DNA of 58,292 bases from an uncultured Acidimicrobiales bacterium (GTDB lineage: Bacteria > Actinomycetota > Acidimicrobiia > Acidimicrobiales > SHLQ01): the NCBI GenBank assembly GCA_938084885.1, contig CALKGG010000053.1:1-58292 (forward strand). Direction: 5' to 3'. This document shows, one piece after another, positions 49,630 through 58,292 of this stretch. The notes below the pieces were generated by a model. The model was not told the DNA's origin. It was given only the letters and a program-made list of their open reading frames with translations, and did no database searches. Position 1 is the first letter of the stretch, and each line of letters starts with the position of its first letter. A program made the translations under genes and the position numbers.

Positions 49630-51113
49630 TGACGACCCCTGAGACGGCATCGCCTGCTGCCTTTGGTGACGCACAGTCGATCGCGAACGATGTTTCCTCG
49701 GGCACCCGCACCGCCGCGTCGGTGGTTGCCAATCACCTCGACCGCATTGCCACCCACGACGGCGAGGTCCACGCGTTCAACGTGGTCACCGCCGAACGGG
49801 CAATGGACGCTGCAGAGTCGATCGATCAGCGAATCGCCGCAGGCGAAGATGTTGGGCCGCTTGCTGGCGTGCCGGTGGCGGTTAAGGACAACATGTGCAC
49901 CCGCGGGGTGGCCACAACGTGTTCATCGAAGATTCTCGAGGGCTGGGAGCCGCCGTACACGGCGACGGTCGTCGAGCGGCTCACGAACGCCGGAGCGATC
50001 GTAGTCGGCAAGACGAACCTCGATGAGTTCGCTATGGGCTCGTCCACCGAGAACTCGGCCTTTGGGCCAACGCACAACCCATGGGATCTCGACAAAGTGC
50101 CTGGAGGGTCGAGCGGTGGTTCGGCCGCTGCAGTCGCTGCGGGCTTCGCTCCGGTCTCGCTCGGCTCAGATACCGGTGGGTCGATTCGTCAGCCAGCGTC
50201 GCTTTGTGGCGTTGTTGGTGTGAAACCCACCTACGGTGCCGTCTCTCGCTACGGGCTGATCGCTTTCGGCAGCAGCCTCGATCAGATTGGGCCGTTCACC
50301 ACCACCGTTGCCGATTCGGCGACGATGTTTGAAGTCATGGGTGGTCACGACCCCCTGGATTCGACCTCAGCGAACCAACCAGCGCTGGCCGTGTCATCAA
50401 AGCTCGATGCCGGTGTCGACGGTTTGCGCGTCGGCATCATCACCGAGATGGCTGGCGACGTTATCGAAGGCATCGACGCCGACGTGATTGCTCGCCTTCG
50501 GGCAGCAGCGACTGCCCTCGAAGCTGGTGGCGCAACGGTCGGCGAGGTGTCGATACCGTCGTCGGTTTACGGATTGCCCGCCTACTACATGGTGGCTCCG
50601 GCGGAAGCTTCGTCGAACCTCGCCCGGTTCGACGGTGTCCGCTACGGACTTCGTGTCGACGGGGCCAACACTGCGCTGATGAATACGGCATCTCGAACTG
50701 GGGGCTTTGGCCCTGAAGTAAAGCGGCGCATCATGCTCGGCACCTATGCGCTGTCGGCTGGTTATCGCGACGCGTTCTATGGCAAGGCCCAGCAGATCCG
50801 AACCAAGATCATCGAAGAATTTACTGCTGCCTATGAGCATTTCGATGTGCTCCTTTCGCCGGCATCGCCGTCGACCGCGTTCGCGCTCGGCGACAAGGCC
50901 GCCGACCCAATGGCGATGTACCTCAACGATGTGTGCACGATTCCGAGCAACCTGTCGGGGCAGCCGTCTATGTCGGTGCCCTTTGGCGTCGGTGACGATG
51001 GCATGCCGATTGGCGTGCAGATTCTCGCGCCGCTCATGGGTGATGTGGTCATGTTTCAGGTGGCCGCCGAGCTCGAACGAGTAGCGAACGCGACGAACGA
51101 GGCAGGTGCCTGA
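49629..51113 (+). CDS. gatA: Glutamyl/aspartyl-tRNA amidotransferase subunit A
   Basis: The amidase subunit (494 residues) that releases ammonia from glutamine or asparagine. The amidase-signature catalytic triad is visible: lysine in [12 protein letters not shown], cis-serine in [14 protein letters not shown] and the nucleophile serine in [14 protein letters not shown] at 49629 is used, sharing an A with the gatC TGA; a GTG one codon earlier is possible. The C-terminal region [13 protein letters not shown] and [11 protein letters not shown] fits the family. Confidence 0.95.
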   Translation: MTTPETASPAAFGDAQSIANDVSSGTRTAASVVANHLDRIATHDGEVHAFNVVTAERAMDAAESIDQRIAAGEDVGPLAGVPVAVKDNMCTRGVATTCSSKILEGWEPPYTATVVERLTNAGAIVVGKTNLDEFAMGSSTENSAFGPTHNPWDLDKVPGGSSGGSAAAVAAGFAPVSLGSDTGGSIRQPASLCGVVGVKPTYGAVSRYGLIAFGSSLDQIGPFTTTVADSATMFEVMGGHDPLDSTSANQPALAVSSKLDAGVDGLRVGIITEMAGDVIEGIDADVIARLRAAATALEAGGATVGEVSIPSSVYGLPAYYMVAPAEASSNLARFDGVRYGLRVDGANTALMNTASRTGGFGPEVKRRIMLGTYALSAGYRDAFYGKAQQIRTKIIEEFTAAYEHFDVLLSPASPSTAFALGDKAADPMAMYLNDVCTIPSNLSGQPSMSVPFGVGDDGMPIGVQILAPLMGDVVMFQVAAELERVANATNEAGA

Positions 51114-52576
51114 TGTATTACACCGTCGATCGCGGACCCGAGGTCCACGAACCGTCGATTCCCGATGCGTGGGAACTTGTTGTGGGCCTCGAGGTTCACG
51201 TCGAACTTTCCACGAAGACGAAGCTGTTCTGTGGGTGCGCAAACCATTTTGGTTCCGAACCAAATACCAACGTGTGTCCAACGTGTCTTGGCCTTCCGGG
51301 GGCGCTTCCGGTGATCAACGCAGCCGCAGTCACCTCGGCAATGCGTCTTGGCCGCGCACTCAATTGCGAGGTCAAGCCGTCGGTGATGGCCCGCAAGAAC
51401 TACTTCTATCCGGACATGCCGAAGGACTTCCAGACGTCGCAATATGACCAACCAACAAATGAGAACGGCTGGCTCGACACTCCCGCAGGTGTGCGCATCA
51501 ATATCGAGCGTGCCCATATCGAGGAGGACACGGGCAAGTCGACCCATGTCGGTGGCGACGGTCGTATCTCTTCTGCGCAGTATTCGCTCATCGACTACAA
51601 CCGTGCTGGAGTCCCGCTGCTCGAGATTGTGAGCTGTCCTGACATTCGTACTGCCGAAGAAGCAAAGGCCTATGTGGCCGAGCTGCGTGGCATCGTGCTC
51701 GCACTCGACGTGTCTGACGCAAAGATGGAAGAGGGATCGATGCGCGTCGATGCCAACGTGTCGGTTCGTCCGCGCGGCTCAGATGAGCTCCGCACCCGCT
51801 GTGAGGTCAAGAACATCAACTCGCTCAGTTCGCTGGGGCGGGCGATTGCCTATGAGGCAAAGCGCCACATCAGCTTGTACGACACTGGCGATCGGCCGAT
51901 TCAGGAGACTCGCCACTGGGATGAGGAGGCGGGCCGCACGCGGTCGGGTCGTTCCAAGGAGAACGAAGAGGACTACCGCTATTTCCCCGAGCCCGACCTG
52001 ACGCCTCTCGTGCCTTCTGTTGAAGAGCTCGAAGCAATCGATGCGTCACTTCCCGAGCTTCCCGGTGCGCAACGCAGTGCCCTTGCTGAGGCTGCGGGGA
52101 TTTCGGCTCCCGACGCGGGTTTGATCGTCGAGCGTGGACATTCACAATTCGCACTCGACACGATCGCTGCGGGTGCTGATGGTGCTCGCGTTGTGGTGCA
52201 CATAAATAACAACCTTGCCGGTGGTCTCGGCGAACTGACTCCTGAGTTGTTTGCTGGGCTTGTGCAGATGGAAACCGCTGGCGATCTGACATCGACCCAG
52301 ACCAAGACGGTTCTTGCCCAGATGGTTGAGTCCGGTGGGACAGCGGCCGACATTGCTGCGGCCAAGGGTTTCGAAGCAATGGACACGAGCGAACTCGACG
52401 GGATGGTCGATGATCTGATTTCGAGTCATCCCGATGAGTGGACCCGCTTCTGTGAGGGCGACGAAGGCGACGCGAAGAAGATGGCTGGCTTCTTCACCGG
52501 GCAGATCATGAAGGCCACCAAAGGCCAAGCCGACGGCAAGGTCATTGCCCAGATCCTCAACAGTCGCAGGAGTTGA
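51113..52576 (+). CDS. gatB: Glutamyl/aspartyl-tRNA amidotransferase subunit B
   Basis: The subunit (487 residues) that binds the misacylated tRNA, phosphorylates the amino acid and receives ammonia. Motifs include GLEVHVELSTKTKLFCGC, NVCPTCLGLPGALPV (zinc-type cysteines), RKNYFYPDMPKDFQTSQYD and SMRVDANVSVRP. The C-terminal helical tail domain ends with ATKGQADGKVIAQILNSR. Start ATG at 51113 overlaps the gatA TGA (TGATG). No aspartyl- or glutamyl-tRNA synthetase gene is in the window. Confidence 0.95.
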   Translation: MYYTVDRGPEVHEPSIPDAWELVVGLEVHVELSTKTKLFCGCANHFGSEPNTNVCPTCLGLPGALPVINAAAVTSAMRLGRALNCEVKPSVMARKNYFYPDMPKDFQTSQYDQPTNENGWLDTPAGVRINIERAHIEEDTGKSTHVGGDGRISSAQYSLIDYNRAGVPLLEIVSCPDIRTAEEAKAYVAELRGIVLALDVSDAKMEEGSMRVDANVSVRPRGSDELRTRCEVKNINSLSSLGRAIAYEAKRHISLYDTGDRPIQETRHWDEEAGRTRSGRSKENEEDYRYFPEPDLTPLVPSVEELEAIDASLPELPGAQRSALAEAAGISAPDAGLIVERGHSQFALDTIAAGADGARVVVHINNNLAGGLGELTPELFAGLVQMETAGDLTSTQTKTVLAQMVESGGTAADIAAAKGFEAMDTSELDGMVDDLISSHPDEWTRFCEGDEGDAKKMAGFFTGQIMKATKGQADGKVIAQILNSRRS

Positions 52577-52586
52577 CCCCCGGAGT

Positions 52587-52659
52587 GTGACAAACTGTCA
52601 CCCTCCACTTTCGTGCCGCTAACGCGGTCGTACCCCTTTCGGCGCGTTGGGGTACGACC
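52587..52659. repeat. Two palindromes after gatB
   Basis: GTGACA-AAC-TGTCAC at 52587-52601 and the larger hairpin GGTCGTACCCC / GGGGTACGACC at 52626-52636 and 52649-52659 (12-base loop) stand within 85 bp of the gatB stop. They probably end the gatCAB transcript and belong by pattern to the other gene-end palindromes. Confidence 0.6.
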
Positions 52660-52730
52660 CCGATTGGTGCTACGAGAACCTCGGAAATGGATTAACACCC
52701 GTTTCGGTGCTGCGCCTACGGTGCCGGGCT

Positions 52731-52934
52731 ATGTCATATTCCGAGTTGGAAGTGAAGACGAACATCGCCCGCGACGGCGAGATCCGACGTGTCTGGTTGA
52801 CGGCGTTACCGGGCATGCGCCCGGGTAGTAGAGTCCGTATCAAGTCAACGAACGGCGAGCAATGGTGGCGCATCGTAAACATGGGTGAGATGCGCTTGCG
52901 TGAAGCCACCGCTGCAATCGAACTGGCCAGCTAG
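52731..52934 (+). CDS. Small basic protein, unknown function (67 residues)
   Basis: ATG at 52731 starts a 67-residue protein (MSYSELEVKTNIAR at the N-terminus). It is rich in Arg and Trp-containing strands (IRRVWLTALPGM, GSRVRIKSTNGEQWWRIVNM) and ends with a short helix (REATAAIELAS). It looks like a small beta-barrel or SH3-like domain. The upstream frame is open to 52647 but lies in the palindrome region. No family is recognised. It is the last plus-strand gene before the convergent MATE transporter. Confidence 0.55.
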   Translation: MSYSELEVKTNIARDGEIRRVWLTALPGMRPGSRVRIKSTNGEQWWRIVNMGEMRLREATAAIELAS

Positions 52935-52959
52935 CAAGCTGCCGCCACACCAACAAACC

Positions 52960-52995
52960 CCGGGGTCAGACCCCTTTCTACAAAAGGGGTTCAGG
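52960..52995. repeat. GGGGTCAGACCCC element near the MATE gene end
   Basis: The hairpin core GGGGTCAGACCCC at 52962-52974 is followed by TTTCTACAAAAGGGG, which can pair back to the CCCCTTT. It lies in the 83-bp gap between two convergent genes and carries the same core as the elements at 4692, 12580 and 20307. Confidence 0.7.
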
Positions 52996-53017
52996 GCCGT
53001 TACGTTTCGTAACAATT

Positions 53018-54346
53018 CTAGGCGCCGAGGACGAGCCAGTCGTCGGTGCGGAAGCGCCAGATGAGGCTGAGGGCGCGGACGGTCATGAGGACCCAGATGC
53101 TGCCCCAGAGCCAGCCGAGGCCAAGCCCCAGTGCGGGCACGGCAATGGCGAGCGGGATAAAGATGATGGCCGCACCAGCCATGGCCCACGCAAGGAACGT
53201 CTGGTCCCCGGCGCCGATAAGGATGCCGTCGAGAGCGAACACCACGCCGTTGATGGGCTGCATAAGCGCAAGGTGAATCATTGCAATAACGGCGAGCGAC
53301 GCCACCATCTCGTCGTTGGTGAAGAGGTCGGGCAAGAACGGCGCGCCGGCACCGAAGATCACGAGTGCAACGAGGCCCACAGCAACACCCCAGCCCAACA
53401 CTCGTTGACCGGCCGCGCGAGCGCCGACCTCATCACCAGCACCCAGGAACCGTCCCATCATTGCTTGGCCCGCAATGGCCACCGAATCGAGCGCGAGTGC
53501 GGTCAGGATAAAGAATTGAAACGCGATCTCGTGCGCCGCCAATGCCTCCGTGCTGATCCGACTCGCCGCTGCAACCGTCACGGTGAAGCTGCCCCGTAGC
53601 GACACCGTTCGGACAAACAGGGCTCCACCGACTCGGAGCAACCGAAAGATCTCCGACACGTCGGGTGCCAACCGTACGTTGTGCGACGTCACATCGCGGC
53701 CGATCCACCACAGATACGCCGCTGCACCGATCCACTGAGCCACGACCGTAGCCAACGCCGACGCGCCAATTTCAAAACCGAAGCCGATGATCAGAATCAG
53801 TTCGAGGGCCAAGTTGAACACTGCGGTCACCAGAGCGACCACAAGCGGCTTGGTCGTGTCCTGCAGCCCGCGCAGATAGCCGACACCGCTCAGCACCAGC
53901 AGTGAGGCCGGGAGACCCCACAGGCTGACAACGAAGTAGGTCCGCGCCTGACCAAGGACCGCTTCGGCATTGCCATCGTCGGTTTCTCCAATCAACGAGA
54001 GAATTGGATCGGCAAACACCCAAGCAACGAGGGCGAGCACCACACCCATGCCCGCCGCGAGCCAGAGGCCTTGGACGGCTTGGTGCGCTGCTTTGGTCTG
54101 CTGGTTTGCACCGAGCAGCCGAGACACCGCAGCCGTGGTGCCGTAGGCGAGGAACACCATGACGGCGTGAAAGGTCAACAGCGTTTGGCTCGCAACACTC
54201 AACCCAGCGAGGGCATTCGTGCCAAGGAAGTTGCCGACAACCGCGGTATCGGCCAGTACATAGATTGGTTCGGCGATGAGCGCACCGAGTGCGGGGATAG
54301 CCAGTTTGGCAATTTCCCTATCGAGCTCGGTGATCCGCAAACGCAT
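53018..54346 (-). CDS. MATE family efflux transporter (DinF-like)
   Basis: A 442-residue transporter with 12 predicted membrane segments. It starts with a short cytoplasmic helix (LRITELDREIAKLAIPALG) followed by AEPIYVLADTAVVGNFLG, with the conserved acid in TM1, and has QDTTKPLVVALVTAVFNLAL in the middle. These match the DinF branch of MATE exporters, which move cationic drugs or metabolites out with H+ or Na+. Substrate unknown. It stands alone, divergent from the SDR gene. Confidence 0.9.
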   Translation of the reverse strand: MRLRITELDREIAKLAIPALGALIAEPIYVLADTAVVGNFLGTNALAGLSVASQTLLTFHAVMVFLAYGTTAAVSRLLGANQQTKAAHQAVQGLWLAAGMGVVLALVAWVFADPILSLIGETDDGNAEAVLGQARTYFVVSLWGLPASLLVLSGVGYLRGLQDTTKPLVVALVTAVFNLALELILIIGFGFEIGASALATVVAQWIGAAAYLWWIGRDVTSHNVRLAPDVSEIFRLLRVGGALFVRTVSLRGSFTVTVAAASRISTEALAAHEIAFQFFILTALALDSVAIAGQAMMGRFLGAGDEVGARAAGQRVLGWGVAVGLVALVIFGAGAPFLPDLFTNDEMVASLAVIAMIHLALMQPINGVVFALDGILIGAGDQTFLAWAMAGAAIIFIPLAIAVPALGLGLGWLWGSIWVLMTVRALSLIWRFRTDDWLVLGA

Positions 54347-54413
54347 CCCGCAAGGCTAGGACCTATGATCACTCGCACGGCCAGAGAGCTGGCCAGCACG
54401 AAAGGTTTGGTAC

Positions 54414-55196
54414 ATGTTGGATCTCAATGGCGCATCGGCACTCGTAACTGGAGGAGCCTCCGGTCTCGGCCTTGCCTGCGCGCAAAATTTGGCTGCGGGC
54501 GGAGCGAAGGTGCTCATCGCTGACCTCAACGAAGAAGAAGGAAACACTCAGGCAACCGCACTCGGTGGAATGTTCGTCAAAGCCGACGTCGCCGACCCCG
54601 AGCAGATGCAGATAGCGATCGAAACGGCCGGCGAGATGGGCCCTCTCCGGGCAGCGGTCAACGCCGCCGGTGTTGGCCACGCCATGCGCACTGTTAATCG
54701 CAACGGCGATCCGTTCGACCTCGCAGAGTTCGAAAAGGTCGTTCGGATCAACTTGATCGGCACGTTCAACTCGACCCGTCTTGCCGCCTCCGCAATGAGC
54801 AAGACCGAAGCGCTAACCGACGGTGAACGAGGTTCGATCGTGAACTTTGCGTCGGTTGCGGCATTCGACGGCCAGATCGGCCAGGCCGCATACTCGGCAA
54901 CGAAGGCTGGCATTGCAGGAATGACCTTGCCGATCGCACGCGACCTCAGCGCGATTGGTGTTCGGGTAAACACGGTTGCTCCGGGCCTCTTTGATACGCC
55001 GATCTACGACAAGATGGTCGCCGGTGGCCGCGATCCTCAGGAACTCAAGGACACCCTCGGGCAAAGCGCCCTGTTCCCGAAGCGTCTTGGTTTCGCTGAT
55101 GAACTCGCCACGCTCGTAAGCGAGCTGCTAACCAACAGTTACATGAATGGCGAGACCGTGCGTATCGACGCTGGCGTTCGCCTCCCACCAAAGTAG
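54414..55196 (+). CDS. Short-chain dehydrogenase, 3-hydroxyacyl-CoA type
   Basis: A 260-residue classical SDR. The cofactor motif is ALVTGGASGLGLACA, Asp42 region LIADLNEE indicates NAD preference, and the catalytic serine (NFASVAAFDGQIG) and YSATK (Tyr-Lys) are present. The closest type is the 3-hydroxyacyl-CoA dehydrogenase type II (HSD10) group, with FDTPIYDKM in the substrate loop. An AAAGG site lies 7-8 nt before the ATG. It is followed 8 bp later by an enoyl-CoA hydratase, so the pair probably does two steps of fatty-acid or sterol side-chain breakdown. Confidence 0.9.
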   Translation: MLDLNGASALVTGGASGLGLACAQNLAAGGAKVLIADLNEEEGNTQATALGGMFVKADVADPEQMQIAIETAGEMGPLRAAVNAAGVGHAMRTVNRNGDPFDLAEFEKVVRINLIGTFNSTRLAASAMSKTEALTDGERGSIVNFASVAAFDGQIGQAAYSATKAGIAGMTLPIARDLSAIGVRVNTVAPGLFDTPIYDKMVAGGRDPQELKDTLGQSALFPKRLGFADELATLVSELLTNSYMNGETVRIDAGVRLPPK

Positions 55197-55204
55197 GAAC
55201 CGAT

Positions 55205-55987
55205 ATGTCTGATGAAGTTGCAGAACCAGAAGTCCTGACCGAGGTTCGAGGGCGGGTCCTTGTGATCACGTTGAACCGGCCCCAGGCAATGAATGCAGTG
55301 AACCAAGAGCTTGCGCAGGCGTTGGCGGCGGCGGTCGACGAGCTCGACAACAACCCGGATCTTTCCGTTGGTGTTCTCACCGGCAATGGGCGAGGGTTCT
55401 GTGCTGGTATGGACCTGAAGGCGTTCGTGCAAGGAAACTTCCCGAGCATCCCCGGCCGTGGTTTCGGTGGCATCACCGAGCAGTTACCAAAGAAGCCAAT
55501 GATCGCAGCCGTCGAGGGCTTTGCGCTCGCTGGGGGCTGTGAGCTTGCCTTGGCGTGTGATTTGATCGTGTCCGCTGAAGGAGCCAAGTTCGGTATCCCC
55601 GAAGCTGGCGTTGGCCTGTTTGCTGGAGCCGGCGGCTTGCTGCGTCTGCCTCGCGTGGTTCCCTACGCTGTGGCGATGAAGATGGCGCTTACCGCGAAGC
55701 CAATCACCGCTGAAGAAGCACACGGGTATGGTTTCGTGGTCGAAATCACGCCGAAGGGTGAGGCGCTCAATGCTGCCGTTGAGCTCGCCGAGCAAATTGC
55801 AAAGAACGCTCCGCTTGCACTTATGGCAAGCAAAGACATGATTCGCGAGATGCAGGGCCGCACCGAGGCCGAGTTCTGGGCATATCAGGGAGAGAACTGG
55901 TACGACACGGTCTTTGCGTCCGAGGACGGTGTCGAGGGAGCGACGGCGTTTGCCGAGAAGCGTGCGCCGAACTGGCAGGGCAAGTAG
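55205..55987 (+). CDS. Enoyl-CoA hydratase/isomerase (crotonase) family
   Basis: A 260-residue crotonase. It has the CoA/oxyanion motifs GNGRGFCAGMDLKAFV and AAVEGFALAGGCELALACD. In the second loop KFGIPEAGVGLFAGAGGLLRL the usual catalytic glutamates are partly kept (the Glu in PEAGVG). Adding water to enoyl-CoA is the likely reaction, though some relatives are isomerases. AGGAAC precedes the ATG. It follows the SDR gene by 8 bp. Confidence 0.9.
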   Translation: MSDEVAEPEVLTEVRGRVLVITLNRPQAMNAVNQELAQALAAAVDELDNNPDLSVGVLTGNGRGFCAGMDLKAFVQGNFPSIPGRGFGGITEQLPKKPMIAAVEGFALAGGCELALACDLIVSAEGAKFGIPEAGVGLFAGAGGLLRLPRVVPYAVAMKMALTAKPITAEEAHGYGFVVEITPKGEALNAAVELAEQIAKNAPLALMASKDMIREMQGRTEAEFWAYQGENWYDTVFASEDGVEGATAFAEKRAPNWQGK

Positions 55988-56029
55988 CGGGTACACGGTA
56001 AACATCTTGATGAGTATCTGGAGTGCGGT

Positions 56030-56455
56030 ATGGCAAAGACATCACTAGACGCGCACGTCTCTGTCGACGACGCATGGCCCTTGCTTCAAGAGCTTTCGAC
56101 GTGGGAGGGCGTTGCGGAGATTGAAGACCTTCGCAATGCCACCCACGATTCGAAAGGGAACCTCACCGGGTTCGACTTCAAGTTCGATACGGCGTTGGGT
56201 CGGGTCAATGGCACGGCCGAGGTTACGGCGAAGAAGCCCGCAATGCAGATCCGCGGGTCGCAGAAGGGCCTCGACATCAGTATCGATGTTGTTCTTCGGA
56301 GTCCGAACCCGTCGTCGGTTCCGACGACGATCATGGTCGACGTGAGTGCGAGAGCGACGAAGTTCTTCACCCGGCCGGTCGCGATTACGTTGAACTCGTT
56401 GTTGAACTCTGCAATCGACGAAGAAGCCCAAAAGATCGCCGACCGCCTGAGCTAA
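56030..56455 (+). CDS. SRPBCC-like lipid-binding protein
   Basis: A 141-residue protein with the START-like opening SLDAHVSVDDAWPLLQELSTW and a C-terminal helix (VAITLNSLLNSAIDEEAQKIADRL) that fits the SRPBCC or CoxG-like fold. It binds a hydrophobic ligand; no catalytic motif is seen. It lies 42 bp after the crotonase gene and may be co-transcribed with it. Distinct from the other SRPBCC protein at 20428. Confidence 0.7.
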   Translation: MAKTSLDAHVSVDDAWPLLQELSTWEGVAEIEDLRNATHDSKGNLTGFDFKFDTALGRVNGTAEVTAKKPAMQIRGSQKGLDISIDVVLRSPNPSSVPTTIMVDVSARATKFFTRPVAITLNSLLNSAIDEEAQKIADRLS

Positions 56456-56485
56456 CGTCGTCGCCGGACGGGGCCTACCGCTGGA

Positions 56486-57796
56486 TTACTCGTCGGGGAT
56501 CCAGCTGCCGTGGAAGCCGTTGGGGACTCGTTGTGGGAGCTCGATGCGGGCGACTTCATCACCGGTGATGTCGGTTGCATCGAGGATGACGAAGTCGGTC
56601 GAGTCGCGGCCCCGGTCATACACGTACATCATCAACCACCCGTCGTCTTCGGCGGTTGCGCCTTCTCGTGCCACAAAAACCGGTTCACCGGGTTCGCGTC
56701 CATCCCCGTGCTCACGGACGGTTCGTGTCTGCGCATCCATGTCGTGCTTCACCGTGGAGGCGAACCAGTCATGGGTGTCGAGGTCGCCGCCGGACGTGTA
56801 GCCGTAGCGGTAGGGGAGTGTGGCCACAGCATCGTTGACCCGCGGAAACTCTTGGGTTCTGTCGTCGATTGTCTCTCGCGTCACCTTCTGCGTCGACGGG
56901 TCAACGATCCAGCGCGACAACCGAGGGGGAGCATCTCGCAGCGGTCCGTTACGATCCGAGTCGAACATGGAGTCGTATTCGCACACATCGATAACGACTG
57001 CACCGTCTTCGCGGTCGTAGCTGTTCATTGGGTGATACACCCAGATCGGATCTACCTCGCACCAGATGATCTCGTCGCTCGTCGATGCTGTTCGAGGGAT
57101 CAACCCGACTCGAGACTCGTACTCTCGGTCCCAGGCCATTGGAAACGTGTAGCCGTCCATTGCCATGTCGAAGTTCACCGCAACTGGCAGATCGAAGATC
57201 GCCGCGTAGTTTTGGGTCAGCGCCATGTCGTGGATCATCGGCATCTTTGGCGCCGGGATCGCGATCGACTTTGACACGGTGCCCTCGGCATCAACGACGA
57301 CGTAGTGAATCTTGTCGACCTGGTCGGGCCAGTGGTAGGCCGCCGCGTGAAGCTCGCCGGTGATCGGGTCGAGCTTGGGGTGGGCGCTGAAGCCCGACGG
57401 GAGGCCGCCCAAGGTGGTCGTGCCGACGAAGTTCAGCTCGTCGTCAAGCTCGACTGGCAACGGCCCGCCTTCGACGATCGCCAAGGTCTTGCCAGCGTGC
57501 CCAATAACGTGTGTGTTCGGCCCGAAGGCCCCGGACTCTTGTGGAGCCACGTAGCGGTTCCGGTACCACTGCGCCTTACCTCCGCCCAAACGGATGCCGT
57601 GCACCATGCCTTCGCCAAGGAACCAGTGGTGCTTGTCGACATCGGGAATTGCGCGCGGGTTCGGACCATTGCGGACGAAACGGCCAACGAGTTCGGCTGG
57701 GATCGAACCCGTCACGACGAGGTTTGTAGCCGTGACCTCGTCTGCGACCGGCGCAAAGTTGCCATCGAGGTACGGAGTCGCATCGTAGATCGTCAT
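56486..57796 (-). CDS. Carotenoid oxygenase (RPE65/lignostilbene type)
   Basis: A 436-residue non-heme iron dioxygenase that cleaves carotenoids, retinoid precursors or stilbene-like compounds. The front motif is VGRFVRNGPNPRA, WFLGEGMVHGIRL carries the first iron histidine, and later histidines are in AHPKLDPITGEL, IHDMALTQNY and the C-terminal FHGSWIP. All four appear present. The start at 57796 (MTIYDATPY) has GGAAG 8 nt upstream; ATG at 57817 is a possible earlier start without a ribosome site. Substrate not predictable. Convergent with the SRPBCC gene. Confidence 0.9.
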   Translation of the reverse strand: MTIYDATPYLDGNFAPVADEVTATNLVVTGSIPAELVGRFVRNGPNPRAIPDVDKHHWFLGEGMVHGIRLGGGKAQWYRNRYVAPQESGAFGPNTHVIGHAGKTLAIVEGGPLPVELDDELNFVGTTTLGGLPSGFSAHPKLDPITGELHAAAYHWPDQVDKIHYVVVDAEGTVSKSIAIPAPKMPMIHDMALTQNYAAIFDLPVAVNFDMAMDGYTFPMAWDREYESRVGLIPRTASTSDEIIWCEVDPIWVYHPMNSYDREDGAVVIDVCEYDSMFDSDRNGPLRDAPPRLSRWIVDPSTQKVTRETIDDRTQEFPRVNDAVATLPYRYGYTSGGDLDTHDWFASTVKHDMDAQTRTVREHGDGREPGEPVFVAREGATAEDDGWLMMYVYDRGRDSTDFVILDATDITGDEVARIELPQRVPNGFHGSWIPDE

Positions 57797-58067
57797 GTGT
57801 CGGTCTTCCGTAGACATGCGAAGTCGGGAGCCTAGAAAGCAGTGATTTCGCAACTCGACGAAGTCGCATCGGCCGGTTTCTTCCAACCAAGTTGCGAAAA
57901 TGTCGAACGAAGACGGCGCGACGAACCGCATTAGCAAGGACTAGCGATCAATTCCTCTTGCTGAATTGCCTGTCGCCAAGACATCGCTGGTGATGCGCCG
58001 TTTTTCTTGACCTCAACGGTCGTGTCCCGTGGAGTGGTGGGGTTCTGGGGTGTGATGCTTGGTGTGT
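57797..58067. other. Intergenic stretch between carotenoid oxygenase and transposase genes
   Basis: The 271 bases contain no convincing gene. The part nearest 58067 (about 57990-58040, with TCTTGACCTCAACGG and GTCGTGTCCCGTGG) may include the inverted-repeat end of the insertion sequence, but the other end lies outside the window, so this cannot be confirmed. Confidence 0.3.
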
Positions 58068-58292
58068 TTAGCCCTCGAGTTGGGGCTGGTGGTTAGTGTT
58101 GCACATGTCGGCGAGGTCAGTCATGGATTTGTCTGACATGTAGCGGCGGGTGATGACCCATTCTTCGTGTTGGTCGCCGAGGATCGCTCCGATGAGGCGT
58201 AGGGCTGCGTTGTCGTTGGGGAATATGCCAACGACGTTGGTGCGTCGTTTGATCTCTTTGTTCAAGCGTTCGAGCGGGTTGTTGGACCAGAT
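58068..58292 (-). mobile_element. IS256-family (mutator-type) transposase, C-terminal part
   Basis: The frame runs from the right edge to a stop at 58068 and encodes the last 74 residues of a transposase. The sequence IWSNNPLERLNKEIKRRTN and IFPNDNAALRLIGAIL is the conserved C-terminal motif of IS256-type DDE transposases, including the last catalytic glutamate region. The N-terminal two thirds lie outside the window. Whether the element is intact cannot be judged. Confidence 0.88.

Noticed and set aside
52577..52730. A tRNA or small RNA gene after gatB
   Set aside because: The palindromes do not form a cloverleaf with a proper acceptor stem and anticodon arm; they fit terminators better.

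Overview
The window looks like a chromosomal segment of a high-GC actinobacterium, most probably of the class Acidimicrobiia (Ilumatobacter-like). That assignment is an inference from gene content: SufC-SufS-SufU, a MurA with Asp in place of the catalytic Cys, PknG-type and PASTA kinases, GatCAB, a MoxR/DUF58/DUF4129/DUF4350/SpoIIM/RDD block and frequent GTG starts. I found no rRNA, tRNA or CRISPR. The right edge holds the 3' end of an IS256-type transposase gene; otherwise the window reads as core chromosome.

Layout. 1-990: a beta-propeller lipoprotein (cut by the edge) and a small membrane protein. 1107-7345: gmd, then sufU-sufS-sufC on the minus strand without sufB or sufD, an MBL-fold hydrolase, glpX, and a divergent zinc-ribbon protein with an internal duplication. 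7443-12839: a J-domain protein, a small alpha/beta hydrolase, an L,D-transpeptidase lipoprotein, an MFS transporter, murA, and a 101-bp duplicated segment. 12839-16504: a NifU-like protein, an unusual fusion of a flavoprotein-like domain with ferredoxin-NADP reductase, and two tandem zinc-knuckle paralogues of unknown function. 16773-22091: a trehalose-phosphatase/GH15 fusion, a zinc-finger rhomboid protease, two small lipid-type proteins and a methyltransferase. 22109-29320: the MoxR-DUF58 membrane block. 29359-31516: a cysteine desulfurase overlapping mnmA, a tRNA thiolation pair.

31549-42157 is the most interesting region. A PLP decarboxylase, a PotD-like polyamine-type binding lipoprotein and a four-TM GlnX-like protein run leftward. 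A helical protein, a PknG-type kinase, a PP2C phosphatase, a VWA protein and an FHA protein run rightward from a 45-bp shared intergenic region. This resembles the mycobacterial GlnH-GlnX-PknG-GarA nutrient-sensing pathway, but with a polyamine-family sensor, a decarboxylase next door, and zinc ribbons on the kinase, phosphatase and FHA partner.

42195-58292: ligA, a sulfotransferase, a PASTA kinase, an SCP2 protein, gatCAB, a 67-residue protein, a MATE exporter, an SDR/crotonase/SRPBCC lipid-degradation set, a carotenoid oxygenase and the transposase end.

Two patterns recur across the window. Many start codons lie exactly 12 nt after the first T of a TANNNT hexamer, which points to leaderless transcription. 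Gene junctions, mostly convergent ones, carry short GC-rich palindromes (GGGGTCTGACCCC and relatives) that look like bidirectional terminators or REP-type elements.
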